Shown piece after piece: positions 23,505 to 33,632 of a stretch of 45,218 bases of DNA. The notes under the pieces are model-generated. The model saw nothing but the letters and a program-made list of their open reading frames with translations. It was not told the origin of the DNA and made no database searches. The stretch is from Draconibacterium sp. (lineage in GTDB: Bacteria > Bacteroidota > Bacteroidia > Bacteroidales > Prolixibacteraceae), in assembly GCA_011620585.1 (NCBI GenBank), contig WOYV01000034.1:1-45218 (forward strand), given 5' to 3'. Numbering within the stretch: the first letter of the stretch is position 1; each line of letters begins with the position of its first letter. The translations under genes and the position numbers were made by a program.

Positions 23505-24746
23505 ATGAACAAATACGCAGGCATATTAATTGGATTAATGTTTCTGTGGACACAGGTTTTGGGTCAGGACTCGCTGTTAACTATACAACAGGCAGTAGAG
23601 TCGGCTTACTTGGGTAATGCGGAACTGCAACAACTGCACGCGCAACTCAGGCAAAAAGAAAACATGTGGAAAACAGTAACGGGAATTTCAGCACCCGAGA
23701 TCAGTTATTTTAAGGAAGGAGTTTCTACCGGGCCCGGCGATCCTTTTGCCGAGCAGCGGTTCACCATCTCGCAGGAATTCGATTTTCCACTAACAACCGC
23801 ATACCGTTTAAAAGGACTTTCTCAAGAGTTGGAAGCCTTGCGGCACAAATTAAAAGCTCGCGAAAACGAAATCAAAGTCGATGTGAAAAGCCGCTATGTG
23901 GAAGTGGTTTATGCGTTACATCTTCAACAATCGCGGCAGCATCAGCTAGAATTGGCGCAAGAACTTTACAAGGCAGTTTATACCAAATTTGAAACCGGAA
24001 TGGGAAACGGGATCGATTTGGCCAATGCCGAACTCCGGCTCGACCAGGCAAAAAATGATCTCGATCAAACTGAATGGATCCTGCACCAGGCACGCTACGG
24101 ATTGTTTTTTTCGATGGGGCTACCCGTCGAAGACCAGAAATACAGCATCCAGTTTTCGGATACCCTCTATGCTACCGACATTGAAATCTCACAAATTATG
24201 ACCCTTGCCGTGCAGGAACGACAACCAGAGTTTCTGGCTACCAAAAATGAAATGATGGCTACCGATTATTTTTTAAAAGAAGCCAGAAGTAATATTTTGC
24301 CCGACATCCGGCTGAATCTTTACACCCAGGATTACGGAACCGGTTTCGATTATCGCGGTTTCGAGGTGGGGCTCCGAATTCCAATCTGGTATCCTTTTGA
24401 TCAGCGTGGAAAAATAAACATCGCGTTGGCAAAACAGGAAGAGGTCCAGTGGAAACAACAGGAGGTTAAACTCAGTATGAAAAAGCAGGTTGAATATGCC
24501 TGGCACAATTACTCAGTGAGCCGGTCGGTTATCGAACGTTACAATACCAATATGAAAGAAAAGGCAGACCATTTGCGAAGCCTTTCGATGCGTGCCTATC
24601 AATTGGGAGAAATTGATCTGCTAAACCTTTTGAATGCACAACAGACCTACTTAACCAGTGAAGAGAGATACCTGGCAGCTCTTCGCGATTATTTTCTTCA
24701 ACTGGTTACGCTTGAGAAATACCTCGAAGAAGATTTAGTATATTAA
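23505..24746 (+). CDS. czcC: TolC-family channel of a Czc-type efflux system
   Basis: Outer-membrane efflux protein of 413 residues with a signal peptide ending near VLGQDS and two TolC-type coiled-coil halves. Motifs include LTIQQAVESAYLGNAELQQL in the first half, AELRLDQAKNDLDQTE as the repeated helix, and LSMRAYQLGEIDLLNLLNAQ near the end. There is no Met-rich insertion, unlike the channel of the Cus-type system at 14231-15664. It heads a three-gene unit with the adaptor and permease that follow, separated by 28 and 19 bases. The name czcC rests on operon order and on the divalent-type permease; the actual ion could be zinc, cobalt, cadmium or nickel. Confidence 0.9.
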   Translation: MNKYAGILIGLMFLWTQVLGQDSLLTIQQAVESAYLGNAELQQLHAQLRQKENMWKTVTGISAPEISYFKEGVSTGPGDPFAEQRFTISQEFDFPLTTAYRLKGLSQELEALRHKLKARENEIKVDVKSRYVEVVYALHLQQSRQHQLELAQELYKAVYTKFETGMGNGIDLANAELRLDQAKNDLDQTEWILHQARYGLFFSMGLPVEDQKYSIQFSDTLYATDIEISQIMTLAVQERQPEFLATKNEMMATDYFLKEARSNILPDIRLNLYTQDYGTGFDYRGFEVGLRIPIWYPFDQRGKINIALAKQEEVQWKQQEVKLSMKKQVEYAWHNYSVSRSVIERYNTNMKEKADHLRSLSMRAYQLGEIDLLNLLNAQQTYLTSEERYLAALRDYFLQLVTLEKYLEEDLVY

Positions 24747-24774
24747 AAACCAGCTACCAAAAAAACATATTCCA

Positions 24775-25971
24775 ATGCAAAAAATAATTACAATACTCAT
24801 TTTCGCAGGATTTACCGGACTGTTACTTTCCTGTGGACCGAAAAAACAACAGCAACCTGAAAAGGCACAGGAACAAAGGGGGCTTCCTCCATCGCTGCAA
24901 GCAACTGATGCAGAAATAAAACTGGTACAACTTTCTGAAAAAGAACAGAAAGAGCTGTCAATCAAGACCATGATTGTTACCAATAATTTTATTGATTATT
25001 CGGTGTCGGCTCCCGGAGTGGTTTTTCCGGCGCCCAATCACGGAAGTATCATTAGTACACCAATAAACGGACGTATTAGTAGAGTAAACAGTTTTGAAGG
25101 ACATTGGGTGAAGAAAGGCGAGTTGCTTTTCGAAATCCAAAGCCTCGAATTTGGAACCCTGGTTTCGGATTATTTACAGGCTTATGCCGAAGAAAAATAC
25201 CAAACCAATCGATTAAACAGGATCAAACAGCTGGTGGAAGAAACCATCACATCAACCAGCGAACTGGAAAAAGCCACCGCCGAGTACGATCGGGCATCCA
25301 CGGCACTGCGTGCCGCGTATTCAAAACTAAGGGCTGTCGGTGTTCCTGACAAAGAGATTAAAGCCTTTTCAGAAACAGAGAACATCGACCCGGTACTTAA
25401 AATCTATTCCACTATCGATGGGGTAATCGAAAAGAACTTTGTGGAATTAGGGCAGTCGGTAAATGCCCTCGAAAATCTTTCACGAATTCTCGATACCAGG
25501 GACGTGCTGATCCGTGCCTATCTTTCACCCGATGATGCCCGTTTGATCAATGTCGGCGATTCGGTTTCCATCTTCAAACGCGAAAAACAGGAAAACCTTT
25601 TGAATGCAACAGTGACATCAATAAATCCGGGGCTCGATGAAAACAGCCGCTCGGTTATTGCGAACATCATTATTTCAACCCGCGACGGGTGGCCAAAGCC
25701 AGGAGAGAATTTGCGACTGGCAATTTCAACTTCTTCACAACAGGAAATTATCGCCATTCCGGTTACAACGCTTACTTACGACGGAAACGACCCGGTAGTA
25801 TTTGTGAAAAAAGGGAACGGCATTTTTGAAAAACGATTTATCCAGGTTTCCGAAATCCGTGATCAATACGTTTTTGTGACAGGCGGACTAAACAAGGATG
25901 AGGAAGTCGCTACTTCCAATGTCTTTAGTTTGAAAGCGCTTTCGCGTTTCGATATCATTGCCGAAGAATAA
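24775..25971 (+). CDS. czcB: RND periplasmic adaptor lipoprotein (CzcB type)
   Basis: Membrane-fusion protein of 398 residues with a lipoprotein signal (LLLSC, Cys at about 20), so it is anchored by lipid and not by a helix. The core shows the biotinyl-lipoyl part (PINGRISRVNSFEGHWVKKGE), a helical hairpin (AYAEEKYQTNRLNRIKQLVE), the second lipoyl half (STIDGVIEKNFVELGQSV) and the C-terminal beta-barrel and proximal domain. It lacks the metal-binding modules at the two ends that mark the CusB-type protein at 12436-14229. It should couple the permease CzcA to the outer-membrane channel. Confidence 0.92.
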   Translation: MQKIITILIFAGFTGLLLSCGPKKQQQPEKAQEQRGLPPSLQATDAEIKLVQLSEKEQKELSIKTMIVTNNFIDYSVSAPGVVFPAPNHGSIISTPINGRISRVNSFEGHWVKKGELLFEIQSLEFGTLVSDYLQAYAEEKYQTNRLNRIKQLVEETITSTSELEKATAEYDRASTALRAAYSKLRAVGVPDKEIKAFSETENIDPVLKIYSTIDGVIEKNFVELGQSVNALENLSRILDTRDVLIRAYLSPDDARLINVGDSVSIFKREKQENLLNATVTSINPGLDENSRSVIANIIISTRDGWPKPGENLRLAISTSSQQEIIAIPVTTLTYDGNDPVVFVKKGNGIFEKRFIQVSEIRDQYVFVTGGLNKDEEVATSNVFSLKALSRFDIIAEE

Positions 25972-25990
25972 ACCCTCAAAGAAAAACAGC

Positions 25991-28900
25991 ATGTTAAATC
26001 AAATTATAACATTTAGTGTTCGGCAAAAATTTGTGGCGCTTTCGCTGGTAATTCTGATGGCGGTAGCAGGATATTTCTCGCTGATACAATTGCCGATTAA
26101 CTCCTTGCCCGATGTAACTCCGGTACAGGTACTGGTAATTACCAAAGCCGGAAGATATTCGCCTTACGACGTGGAAAAACTCGTGAGCTACCCGATCGAA
26201 ACTGCCATGAACGGCTTGCCCGACGTGGCTGAAGTAAGGTCGATTTCTCAGTTTGGCTTATCAGCCGTTACTGTTGAGTTCGAAGAAAAAACCGACATTT
26301 ATTTTGCCCGGCAAATGGTGAGCCAACGCCTGCAATCGATCTCGGACGAACTGCCCCCCGATGTTTCGAGCCCGCAGCTGGGCCCGATAACTACAGCCTT
26401 GGGAGAAATCTATCAATATGCTGTGCATGGCGAAAACTACTCGCTAACCGAATTGCGCGAAATCCAGGACTGGTTAATTGCTCCGCAACTTAAAGTGGTT
26501 AAGGGAGTGACAGAGATCAACTCGTTCGGAGGTTTTGTAAAACAATACAATGTTATAGTACAACCCGGGCGCTTGCGTATGTTTGGGATCGGTATTTCTG
26601 AAGTGATCGATGCGATCTCGAATAACAACAGTGTTTCGGGCGGAAACTACCTCGAACACAACGGCGAGCAGTTTATCATCCGCGGTGTTGGACAAATTAA
26701 TAAAGTGGATGATCTCGAAAATATCGTGATAACCAACATCAATAACAAACCTGTTTTTATAAAAGATGTGGCTACGGTTGAAATCGGGACGCAGATTCGA
26801 CAAGGCGGGGTTACGCAAGACGGGAAAGGCGAAATTGTTACCGGGATTGTAATGATGTTACGTGGCGGAAACGGGAGGAACGTGATCGCTGCTATCGAAG
26901 AAAAAATCGACAACATCAATCAAAACCTGCCCGAAGGAGTGAGCATCGAAAAATTTTACGACCAATCGGATTTGATTAGCCGAACAACTTCCACTATTTC
27001 AACCAACCTTTTGGAAGGTGGTTTCCTGGTAATCGTGGTGCTCTTGTTGCTCCTCGGAGAAATTTCGGGAGCCTTGATTGTGGCCATGGTAATCCCGTTT
27101 TCGATGTTATTTGCGTTTATCGGAATGCGCGAATTCGGGCTGGCTGCCAACCTGATGAGTTTAGGTGCTATCGACTTTGGAATGGTAGTCGACGGCTCGG
27201 TGGTTATGGTGGAGAACATTGTTCACGGGCTTCAAACCGAAAAAGGGAAAGACAAAGACGAAATCATCCGGAGATCTGCCATTCAGGTGGTCCGCCCGAT
27301 CTTTTTTGGGGTACTTATTATCCTGATGGTGTACGTACCAATCATGACTTTTAGCGGCATGGAAGGTATTTTGTTCCGGCCAATGGCAATTACTGTGGCG
27401 GCGGCTGTTTTGGGTTCCCTCCTTTTAGCGTTGGTGTTTGTTCCGGCAATCGCTTCCATTGTTTTCCGAAAAGGAGTGAAGGTCAGGAAAAATTATCTGA
27501 TCGACTTTTTGAAGCCTTTGTATAAATCACAACTGGCCCTTTACATGAACCGAAAATGGTTTGTAGCCCTTTGGGCAGGTGCGCTGTTTGTAGCATCGAT
27601 GTTTGTAATGACGCGTTTGGGGACCGAATTTATTCCTGAATTAGACGAAGGTTCAATCCTGATCGAACAGGTAAGAATGCCTTCCGTAACGCTCGATGAA
27701 TCGATTGAAAATGCCAACTGGCTGGGCGGAAAATTAATGCAGAATATTCCTGAAATTAAATCGGTGGTGCCCAAAACCGGACGGTCCGACCTGGCAAACG
27801 ACTGGATGGGTGTGCATCAAACCGACGTGTGGGTAATCCTGAAACCGACTGAAGAATGGCGAAAAGGAATCACAAAAGAAGATATTATAGCGCAAATTGA
27901 ACCCTATTTGCAAACCGAACCAGGCTTGGTTTACAACTTTACTCAACCAATTGCAATGCGTGTCGACGAGCTCACCAGCGGTGTAAAATCAGACCTTGCG
28001 GTAAAGATTTATGGCGAGGATCTTGATGTGCTGAGCAGTATTGGCGAGCGCATCTCGGTGATGTTGCCGCAATTGGACGGGACTGATAATTTTTACGTGG
28101 AACAAACTGTAGGTCAACCGTATCTTACCATCGAGATCGACCGCGAAGCAGTGGCTTCATTTGGTTTGAATGTGGATGATGTTCAGCAGGTCATCGAAGC
28201 CGGAATTGGAGGACAGGAAGTAGGGCAGTTGTACGAAGGGCAGCGCCGTTTTGGAATTGCGGTTCGTTATCCTGCCGATATCCGCGATCAGCTCGTTAAA
28301 ATTCAGGATGTGCCGGTGCACTTACCTAATGGCGATTATGTGCCTTTAAAACGTGTAGCGAAAATAATATTACAGGAAGGCCCGCGCGAGATACAACGCG
28401 AGAATGGTTGGCGCCGGTTGATCGTCGGAATCAATATTAAGGACATTGACCTGGGTACTTATGTAGCCAACCTGCAACACGAGATTCTGCAAAATGCAGA
28501 TATTCCGGCCGGATATTTTGTCGAATACGGAGGAACATTCGAGAACCAGCGCCGTGCGATGAGGCATCTCCTGTTGGTAGTTCCGCTTTCCATTTTCATC
28601 ATTATAGGCTTGCTGTACCTCAACTTTGGTAAAATGAAATATGCAATACTTATTCTGCTGAACCTGCCGTTCGCGCTTTCCGGGGGTGTTTTCCTTTTAT
28701 GGTTCAGGGGAATGTACCTTTCAATTTCGGCAAGTATTGGATTTGTTGCTTTATTTGGGGTCGCGGTGCTAAACGGAATTGTTTTGATCGATCATATTAA
28801 CGAAGTCAGGAAAAACAAAAAAGGCTCGCTCGACGAACTGATTGTGGAAGGCTCGGCCGACCGGCTGCGACCGGTATTGATGACTGCCCTGGTTGCCAGT

Positions 28901-29068
28901 CTTGGTTTTATCCCGATGGCGTTTAACACGGGCCCGGGTTCCGAAGTGCAACGGCCCCTGGCAACGGTTGTAATTGGTGGTTTGATCACTTCAACCTTGC
29001 TGACTTTGATGGTTCTGCCGATTGTTTACCACTGGCTCGAGAACCGAAAACCAAAAAAGGCGAAATAG
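25991..29068 (+). CDS. czcA: CzcA-type divalent-cation RND efflux permease
   Basis: RND permease of 1025 residues counted from the MLNQIITFSV start at 25991; the frame opening at 25958 overlaps the adaptor gene. The TM4 motif DFGMVVDGSVVMVEN (D395, D401 and E408) is the HME1 pattern typical of CzcA-type zinc/cobalt/cadmium pumps, unlike the Cu/Ag motif of cusA in this window. The twelve-helix layout with two large periplasmic loops is complete and of normal length. Because the two pumps differ at this motif, the neighbourhood appears to cover both monovalent and divalent metals. A terminator follows the stop codon at once. Confidence 0.94.
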   Translation: MLNQIITFSVRQKFVALSLVILMAVAGYFSLIQLPINSLPDVTPVQVLVITKAGRYSPYDVEKLVSYPIETAMNGLPDVAEVRSISQFGLSAVTVEFEEKTDIYFARQMVSQRLQSISDELPPDVSSPQLGPITTALGEIYQYAVHGENYSLTELREIQDWLIAPQLKVVKGVTEINSFGGFVKQYNVIVQPGRLRMFGIGISEVIDAISNNNSVSGGNYLEHNGEQFIIRGVGQINKVDDLENIVITNINNKPVFIKDVATVEIGTQIRQGGVTQDGKGEIVTGIVMMLRGGNGRNVIAAIEEKIDNINQNLPEGVSIEKFYDQSDLISRTTSTISTNLLEGGFLVIVVLLLLLGEISGALIVAMVIPFSMLFAFIGMREFGLAANLMSLGAIDFGMVVDGSVVMVENIVHGLQTEKGKDKDEIIRRSAIQVVRPIFFGVLIILMVYVPIMTFSGMEGILFRPMAITVAAAVLGSLLLALVFVPAIASIVFRKGVKVRKNYLIDFLKPLYKSQLALYMNRKWFVALWAGALFVASMFVMTRLGTEFIPELDEGSILIEQVRMPSVTLDESIENANWLGGKLMQNIPEIKSVVPKTGRSDLANDWMGVHQTDVWVILKPTEEWRKGITKEDIIAQIEPYLQTEPGLVYNFTQPIAMRVDELTSGVKSDLAVKIYGEDLDVLSSIGERISVMLPQLDGTDNFYVEQTVGQPYLTIEIDREAVASFGLNVDDVQQVIEAGIGGQEVGQLYEGQRRFGIAVRYPADIRDQLVKIQDVPVHLPNGDYVPLKRVAKIILQEGPREIQRENGWRRLIVGINIKDIDLGTYVANLQHEILQNADIPAGYFVEYGGTFENQRRAMRHLLLVVPLSIFIIIGLLYLNFGKMKYAILILLNLPFALSGGVFLLWFRGMYLSISASIGFVALFGVAVLNGIVLIDHINEVRKNKKGSLDELIVEGSADRLRPVLMTALVASLGFIPMAFNTGPGSEVQRPLATVVIGGLITSTLLTLMVLPIVYHWLENRKPKKAK

Positions 29069-29077
29069 ATATCAATA

Positions 29078-29111
29078 AAGAACGGGTGCCGCTGACTGTA
29101 CCCGTTTTTTT
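29078..29111. terminator. Terminator between convergent czcA and MFS genes
   Basis: AACGGGT (29081-29087) and ACCCGTT (29100-29106) form the stem, with a run of T residues behind on the plus strand and A residues ahead (AATAAAG). It probably serves both converging genes, whose stops lie 29068 and 29110. Confidence 0.72.
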
Positions 29112-30414
29112 ATTTCTTACCCATTCCAAAATTCTTTTCCAATTTAATAAGTTTGGCCATTATAAACCCTGGGATGGTACACAGCATCACCCAGATAAAA
29201 AAGTGCTGGTACCCTAATAATTCCTGTAGCCAGCCCGAAATCATACCGGGTAACATCATTCCAAGCGCCATAATTCCCGTGCTAAAAGCAAAGTGCGCTG
29301 TTTTGTATTTTCCCGCCGAAACGTACAACATGTAAAGTGTGTAAGCGGTAAACCCAAAACCGTAACCGAGTTGTTCGACAGCTACCGAGGCGATGATAAT
29401 CCAATAATCAGTTGGTTGAACATATGAAAGGTACACATAAACCAGGTTGGGAAGGTTCATCGAAAAAACAAAAATCCAGAGTAAACGCTTCAAACCCAAT
29501 TGTGACGCCAGCCAGCCTCCCGAAATTCCTCCAACGGTAAGTGCAATTATTCCGATTGTCCCGTATGCAAGGCCAACTTGCGCGGTCGAAAGGCCAAGAC
29601 CTCCGGCATCCACACTATCAAGTAAAAAGGGAGAGGCCATTTTTACCAGTTGCGATTCTCCCAGCCTGAATAACAAGAGAAACCCAAGTATTGTCCAGAT
29701 TTCTTTTTTTACAAAATAGGCCCGGATGGTTTCACCAAAACCATTTAACACCGTTTTCAGACTTACCGAAGCACTTTCAATATCTTCCGACGGATGAGGC
29801 AGGAAAAATTTATGGTAGAGAGCAAACAACACAAAAGCAATGGCAAGCAAAACAAAAGTAAAAGCCCAGGCCAGTGGGATGTTGTGGCCGTTGGCAGGAT
29901 CGCCGAGTAGTTTCGATTCCTCAAGAAAGCCAGCCAGAATCACCAGGATCCCTTGCCCCGTGACCATGGCAATCCGGTAAAAAGTATTTCGGATACCTAC
30001 AAAAAAAGCCTGCTGACTTTCGCTCAAGCCCATCATATAAAAACCATCGATAGCAATATCCTGTGTGGCTGAACTAAAGGCGAGCAGCCAGAAAAAAGCC
30101 AATGTAGCTTTAAAAAAGAAAGTGGTTGGCAGCGTGAATGCGACTCCTGCCAGTCCGGCGCCAATAAAAAGCTGCATGGTAACAATCCACCAACGTTTGG
30201 TTTTCACCAACTCAACTATCGGGCTCCAGAAAGGTTTGATTACCCAGGGCAGGTAAAGCCAGCTGGTGTAAAAGGCAATATCGGTATTCGAAATTCCCAG
30301 TCGTTTGTACATAATCACCGACACGGTCATTACCACGATATAAGGCATTCCTTCGGCAAAATAAACGGTGGGGATCCATGTCCAGGGATTTTGAGTTTTT
30401 CCTGTTTTTTGCAT
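29110..30414 (-). CDS. AmpG-like MFS transporter
   Basis: Inner-membrane permease of 434 residues with about twelve hydrophobic helices, of the PAT/AmpG type: WTWIPTVYFAEGMPYIVVMT at the start, then WLYLPWVIKPFWSPIVELV, which holds the conserved loop between helices 2 and 3. AmpG proteins carry anhydromuropeptides into the cytosol for cell-wall recycling; the Bacteroidota members are usually annotated only as MFS. No neighbour in the window is a cell-wall recycling gene, so the substrate is uncertain. The downstream side is closed by the convergent terminator. The GNAT gene upstream (30428-30925) is 13 bases away, so they are co-transcribed. Confidence 0.85.
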   Translation of the reverse strand: MQKTGKTQNPWTWIPTVYFAEGMPYIVVMTVSVIMYKRLGISNTDIAFYTSWLYLPWVIKPFWSPIVELVKTKRWWIVTMQLFIGAGLAGVAFTLPTTFFFKATLAFFWLLAFSSATQDIAIDGFYMMGLSESQQAFFVGIRNTFYRIAMVTGQGILVILAGFLEESKLLGDPANGHNIPLAWAFTFVLLAIAFVLFALYHKFFLPHPSEDIESASVSLKTVLNGFGETIRAYFVKKEIWTILGFLLLFRLGESQLVKMASPFLLDSVDAGGLGLSTAQVGLAYGTIGIIALTVGGISGGWLASQLGLKRLLWIFVFSMNLPNLVYVYLSYVQPTDYWIIIASVAVEQLGYGFGFTAYTLYMLYVSAGKYKTAHFAFSTGIMALGMMLPGMISGWLQELLGYQHFFIWVMLCTIPGFIMAKLIKLEKNFGMGKK

Positions 30415-30427
30415 ACCGGCTTAGGTT

Positions 30428-30925
30428 TTAGTCAATAATTCGCTCAAGATAGGGATAATGGGGTTCAGAAAAATGATATTTCCGGTAAAGTTTCTCACCG
30501 TCTTTCGAGGTGTGCAGGGCTACTTTAGTCATTCCCATTGCTTTTGCTTCGTTTAGCAGGCTCTCCAAAATCATCGACGAAATCCCTTTCCGGCGGGCTT
30601 CCGGAATGGTGTACATGTTCAGGATATCGCCTTCAAGGTAGGTGCTGCGATTTGCATCGCCCGGAATCTCTTTGATCACCATTCCGCCAAAACTCACGAT
30701 CTTTCCGTTTTCTTCTGCCAGAACGGCCATAAACCGGCCATCGTTTAGTGTACGTTCAAAATAGCGGGTTAAGTCGCTTCGAAGTTTTTCACGGTAAGTG
30801 TCTTCCATTTTCCCCTGCAATTCGGAAAGGTAAAGAAGCCGATATTCTACCAATACCGAAATGTCTTTAACCCCAATTTTTCTGAGTTGAATATTTTTTG
30901 ATCCTGAAGCCCGGTCTGTTGTCAT
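30428..30925 (-). CDS. GNAT-family N-acetyltransferase
   Basis: Protein of 165 residues from the MTTDRASG start at 30925; the longer frame beginning at 31072 adds an N-terminus unlike the family. The GNAT fold is visible: IQLRKIGVKDISVLVEYR at the start, a central strand GKIVSFGGMVIK, then the acetyl-CoA loop NMYTIPEARRKGISSMILESL (the RRKGIS pyrophosphate-binding turn), and KVALHTSKDGEKLYRKYHF, the usual closing motif. The acceptor is unknown; GNAT proteins modify small amines, peptides or protein N-termini. It is the upstream member of a two-gene unit with the AmpG-like permease. Confidence 0.88.
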   Translation of the reverse strand: MTTDRASGSKNIQLRKIGVKDISVLVEYRLLYLSELQGKMEDTYREKLRSDLTRYFERTLNDGRFMAVLAEENGKIVSFGGMVIKEIPGDANRSTYLEGDILNMYTIPEARRKGISSMILESLLNEAKAMGMTKVALHTSKDGEKLYRKYHFSEPHYPYLERIID

Positions 30926-31229
30926 GAGAACTAAAATTACGAATGAATAAAAGTAGCAATCTGTTTCGAATTTTAACAAGCGGTTTTGTTGGAAGAAAGT
31001 CAGAGGAATAAAGAATTTCAAGACTGTATTTTTTCCTGCCGATCTGTTTATGTCGACTCCGGCAATCGTCAAGGATTATATCGTGTTTAAAACCGCACAC
31101 CGGGTCATCGCTGTTTTCAAGGTTAAAAAATAGTTTTTAAAGCCGGGAGACAAGCCACTGCCAGATTGATTCATTTTTATTAATCCGAGAAAATATCGTA
31201 CTTTCGTCGGGTTAATCAGATTTTAAGAA
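30926..31229. other. Intergenic region between divergent genes
   Basis: This 304-base gap holds no recognisable gene. The plus strand has TACTTTCG at 31199-31206, one mismatch from TAnnTTTG, 23 bases before the MMPL start; the same octamer is the -7 candidate of comB. No TTG is found at the usual distance. Short frames that cross the gap lack motifs. Confidence 0.45.
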
Positions 31230-33632
31230 ATGTGGGTTAAAGTATCCCGTATTATACTTCGTAACAGGATTCTTTTGCTATCAATTTTGGCAATTATTAC
31301 CATCTTTTTGGGTTACCATGCCCGGAAGGTGGAAATGTCGTATGAATACGCTTCGCTGCTACCCAAAAAAGATCAGGCTTATAAAGACTATCAAAAATTT
31401 GTGGAAGTTTTTGGGGAAGAAGGAAACCTGATTATCGTTGGAATTCAGGATCCCGATTTTTTTCAACTCGATCATTTTAAGCGCTGGCAGGGGCTCGCAA
31501 ACGATCTTTCGAAAGTAGAAGGAGTGGAGAACCTGCTTTCGGTGAACAATACCTACAACCTGGTTAAAAATACCGACGAGAAGAAATTTGAAGTCGTACC
31601 CGTTTTCCCTGATTCTATTTCAACACAGGACGAGCTCGATGGTTATGTTGAAAAGTTCAGGCAACTTCCGTTTTACCGCAACCTGGTTTACAACGACGAA
31701 ACCAATTCGTATGTCCTCGCCATTACCGTGAACAAGGACAAAATGAAGAGCAAGGACCGCGAAACGATGGTGGCCGGAATACAGAAGGTTTGCCAACGCT
31801 TTGAAGAGGAAGAGCAGGTAAAACTGCATTACTCGGGGTTGCCTTATATCCGGGTGGTTAACTCGGTAAAAATCAAGCGTGAACTATACCTGTTTAGCGC
31901 ACTGGCACTAGCGATTTGCATCGTGGTGCTTTTTATCTTTTTCCGTTCGTTCAAAGCAGTTTTTGTTCCGGTACTCATCGTGATTATCGGGGTTATTTGG
32001 TCGCTCGGAATGCTTTCGCTATTTGGGTACAAAATCACTATTCTTTCAGGAATGATACCGCCGCTGCTGATCGTAATCGGAATACCGAACAGCATTTACA
32101 TGCTGAACAAGTTTCATCACGAATATGTAAGTCACGGAAACAAGGTAAAAGCGCTCCAGCGGGTGATCATCAAAATCGGGAATGCAACGTTTCTGACCAA
32201 CCTGACGACGGCATCGGGGTTTGCCACTTTTATCATTGTAAAAAGCGATATTTTACGACAGTTCGGTATAATTGCATCGCTAAATATCCTGGGTCTTTTC
32301 ATTCTGTCGCTACTGCTTATCCCCATTATTTTTAGTTTGATCGGGCCACCATCGTCGCGCCATTTGAACCATCTTGAAGGGAAATTTATTAACGGGGTGA
32401 TCGACCGCCTGATGTACATTACGCAGCATTACCGCAAAACGGTTTATATCGTAACCATTGGAATTGTTGGAGTTGGAATATATGGAATTACACTTATGAA
32501 AAGCTCGGGTTACATGGTGGATGATCTTCCGAAAAGCGATCCCGTGTATATCGACCTCAAGTTTTTTGAAGAGAATTTTCATGGCTTGATGCCGCTCGAA
32601 ATTATGGTGGATACCCGCAAACCTCAGGGAGTAATGCAACTTGCCACTTTTCAGAAAATCGATCAGCTCGAGAAAAAATTAAAACAATACTCCGAGTTAT
32701 CGACCCCAACATCCTTGCTCGACCTGCTGAAGTTTTCGAAACAGGCATTTTACAACGGCAGCGAAAAATATTACAGCATCCCGAATAACCGTGAAAAGAA
32801 TTTTATCCTGCAGTATGCTTCCACGGGCGAAAAAAATGCTGAAATGCTCCATTCCTTTCTCGACAGTACGCGACAAACTACCCGTATCAGTATTCGGGTG
32901 AAAGATGTGGGTACCAAGCGGATGGAACAATTGTATGAAGATTTCTATGTCGATATCGATTCTATTTTCACACCGGATAAGTACGATGTGTTGGTTACAG
33001 GTTCCAGCGTTACAGCTTTTAAAGGCACACAATATTTATTAAAGAACCTGTTTACCAGTTTGGGCCTTGCTATTTTGCTGATTTCGGCATTTATGGCGAT
33101 CATGTTCTCATCGCCACGTATGGTGGTCATGTCGCTCACCCCCAATGTTATACCACTTATTTTCACGGCAGCGCTGATGGGTTTTACCGGAATCCCGATT
33201 AAAGCTTCCACAATATTGGTGTTTAGCATTGCCTTTGGAATTTCGGTGGATAACACCATCCATTTTCTCGCCAAATACAGGCAGGAACTTAACCTGACCA
33301 ATTGGGATATTCGCAAATCGGTGGTAATGGCCTTGCGCGAAACCGGGATGAGTATGGTTTATACATCAGTAGTACTGTTTTTTGGATTTGGCATTTTTAG
33401 TATTTCAAGTTTTGGGGGTACACAGGCAATGGGTATTCTGGTTTCGATTACATTGCTGGTTGCTGTTACTTCAAACCTTCTTTTATTGCCGTCGTTACTT
33501 ACCGGATTGGAACGACTAACTACAACAGAAGCTTTTAAAGAACCGCTCCTACATATCTACGACGAGGAGGAAGACATTGAACTCGACGATCTGGAGATAG
33601 TTTCAGACGATGAACTTAAATCAGAAAATTGA
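31230..33632 (+). CDS. MMPL/RND-superfamily lipid or hydrophobe exporter
   Basis: Membrane protein of 800 residues with the RND-like pattern 1+5 and 1+5 helices: a first helix at about 10-28, a periplasmic domain to about 210, a helix block from about 215 to 390, a second periplasmic domain (about 420-610) and a last helix block (about 620-765). TM motifs such as FSIAFGISVDNTIHFLAKY carry the Asp of the proton relay. The C-terminus is a strongly acidic tail (DEEEDIELDDLE). No adaptor or channel gene is linked. MMPL proteins move lipids, hopanoids or polyketides. Its stop overlaps the start of the polyprenyl synthase, so the two are translationally coupled and may act on an isoprenoid lipid. 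Confidence 0.9.
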   Translation: MWVKVSRIILRNRILLLSILAIITIFLGYHARKVEMSYEYASLLPKKDQAYKDYQKFVEVFGEEGNLIIVGIQDPDFFQLDHFKRWQGLANDLSKVEGVENLLSVNNTYNLVKNTDEKKFEVVPVFPDSISTQDELDGYVEKFRQLPFYRNLVYNDETNSYVLAITVNKDKMKSKDRETMVAGIQKVCQRFEEEEQVKLHYSGLPYIRVVNSVKIKRELYLFSALALAICIVVLFIFFRSFKAVFVPVLIVIIGVIWSLGMLSLFGYKITILSGMIPPLLIVIGIPNSIYMLNKFHHEYVSHGNKVKALQRVIIKIGNATFLTNLTTASGFATFIIVKSDILRQFGIIASLNILGLFILSLLLIPIIFSLIGPPSSRHLNHLEGKFINGVIDRLMYITQHYRKTVYIVTIGIVGVGIYGITLMKSSGYMVDDLPKSDPVYIDLKFFEENFHGLMPLEIMVDTRKPQGVMQLATFQKIDQLEKKLKQYSELSTPTSLLDLLKFSKQAFYNGSEKYYSIPNNREKNFILQYASTGEKNAEMLHSFLDSTRQTTRISIRVKDVGTKRMEQLYEDFYVDIDSIFTPDKYDVLVTGSSVTAFKGTQYLLKNLFTSLGLAILLISAFMAIMFSSPRMVVMSLTPNVIPLIFTAALMGFTGIPIKASTILVFSIAFGISVDNTIHFLAKYRQELNLTNWDIRKSVVMALRETGMSMVYTSVVLFFGFGIFSISSFGGTQAMGILVSITLLVAVTSNLLLLPSLLTGLERLTTTEAFKEPLLHIYDEEEDIELDDLEIVSDDELKSEN

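Noticed and set aside
30926-31140. Short plus-strand frames, including one ending DYIVFKTAHRVIAVFKVKK
   Set aside because: No start in a fitting context, no known motif, overlaps a competing minus-strand frame.
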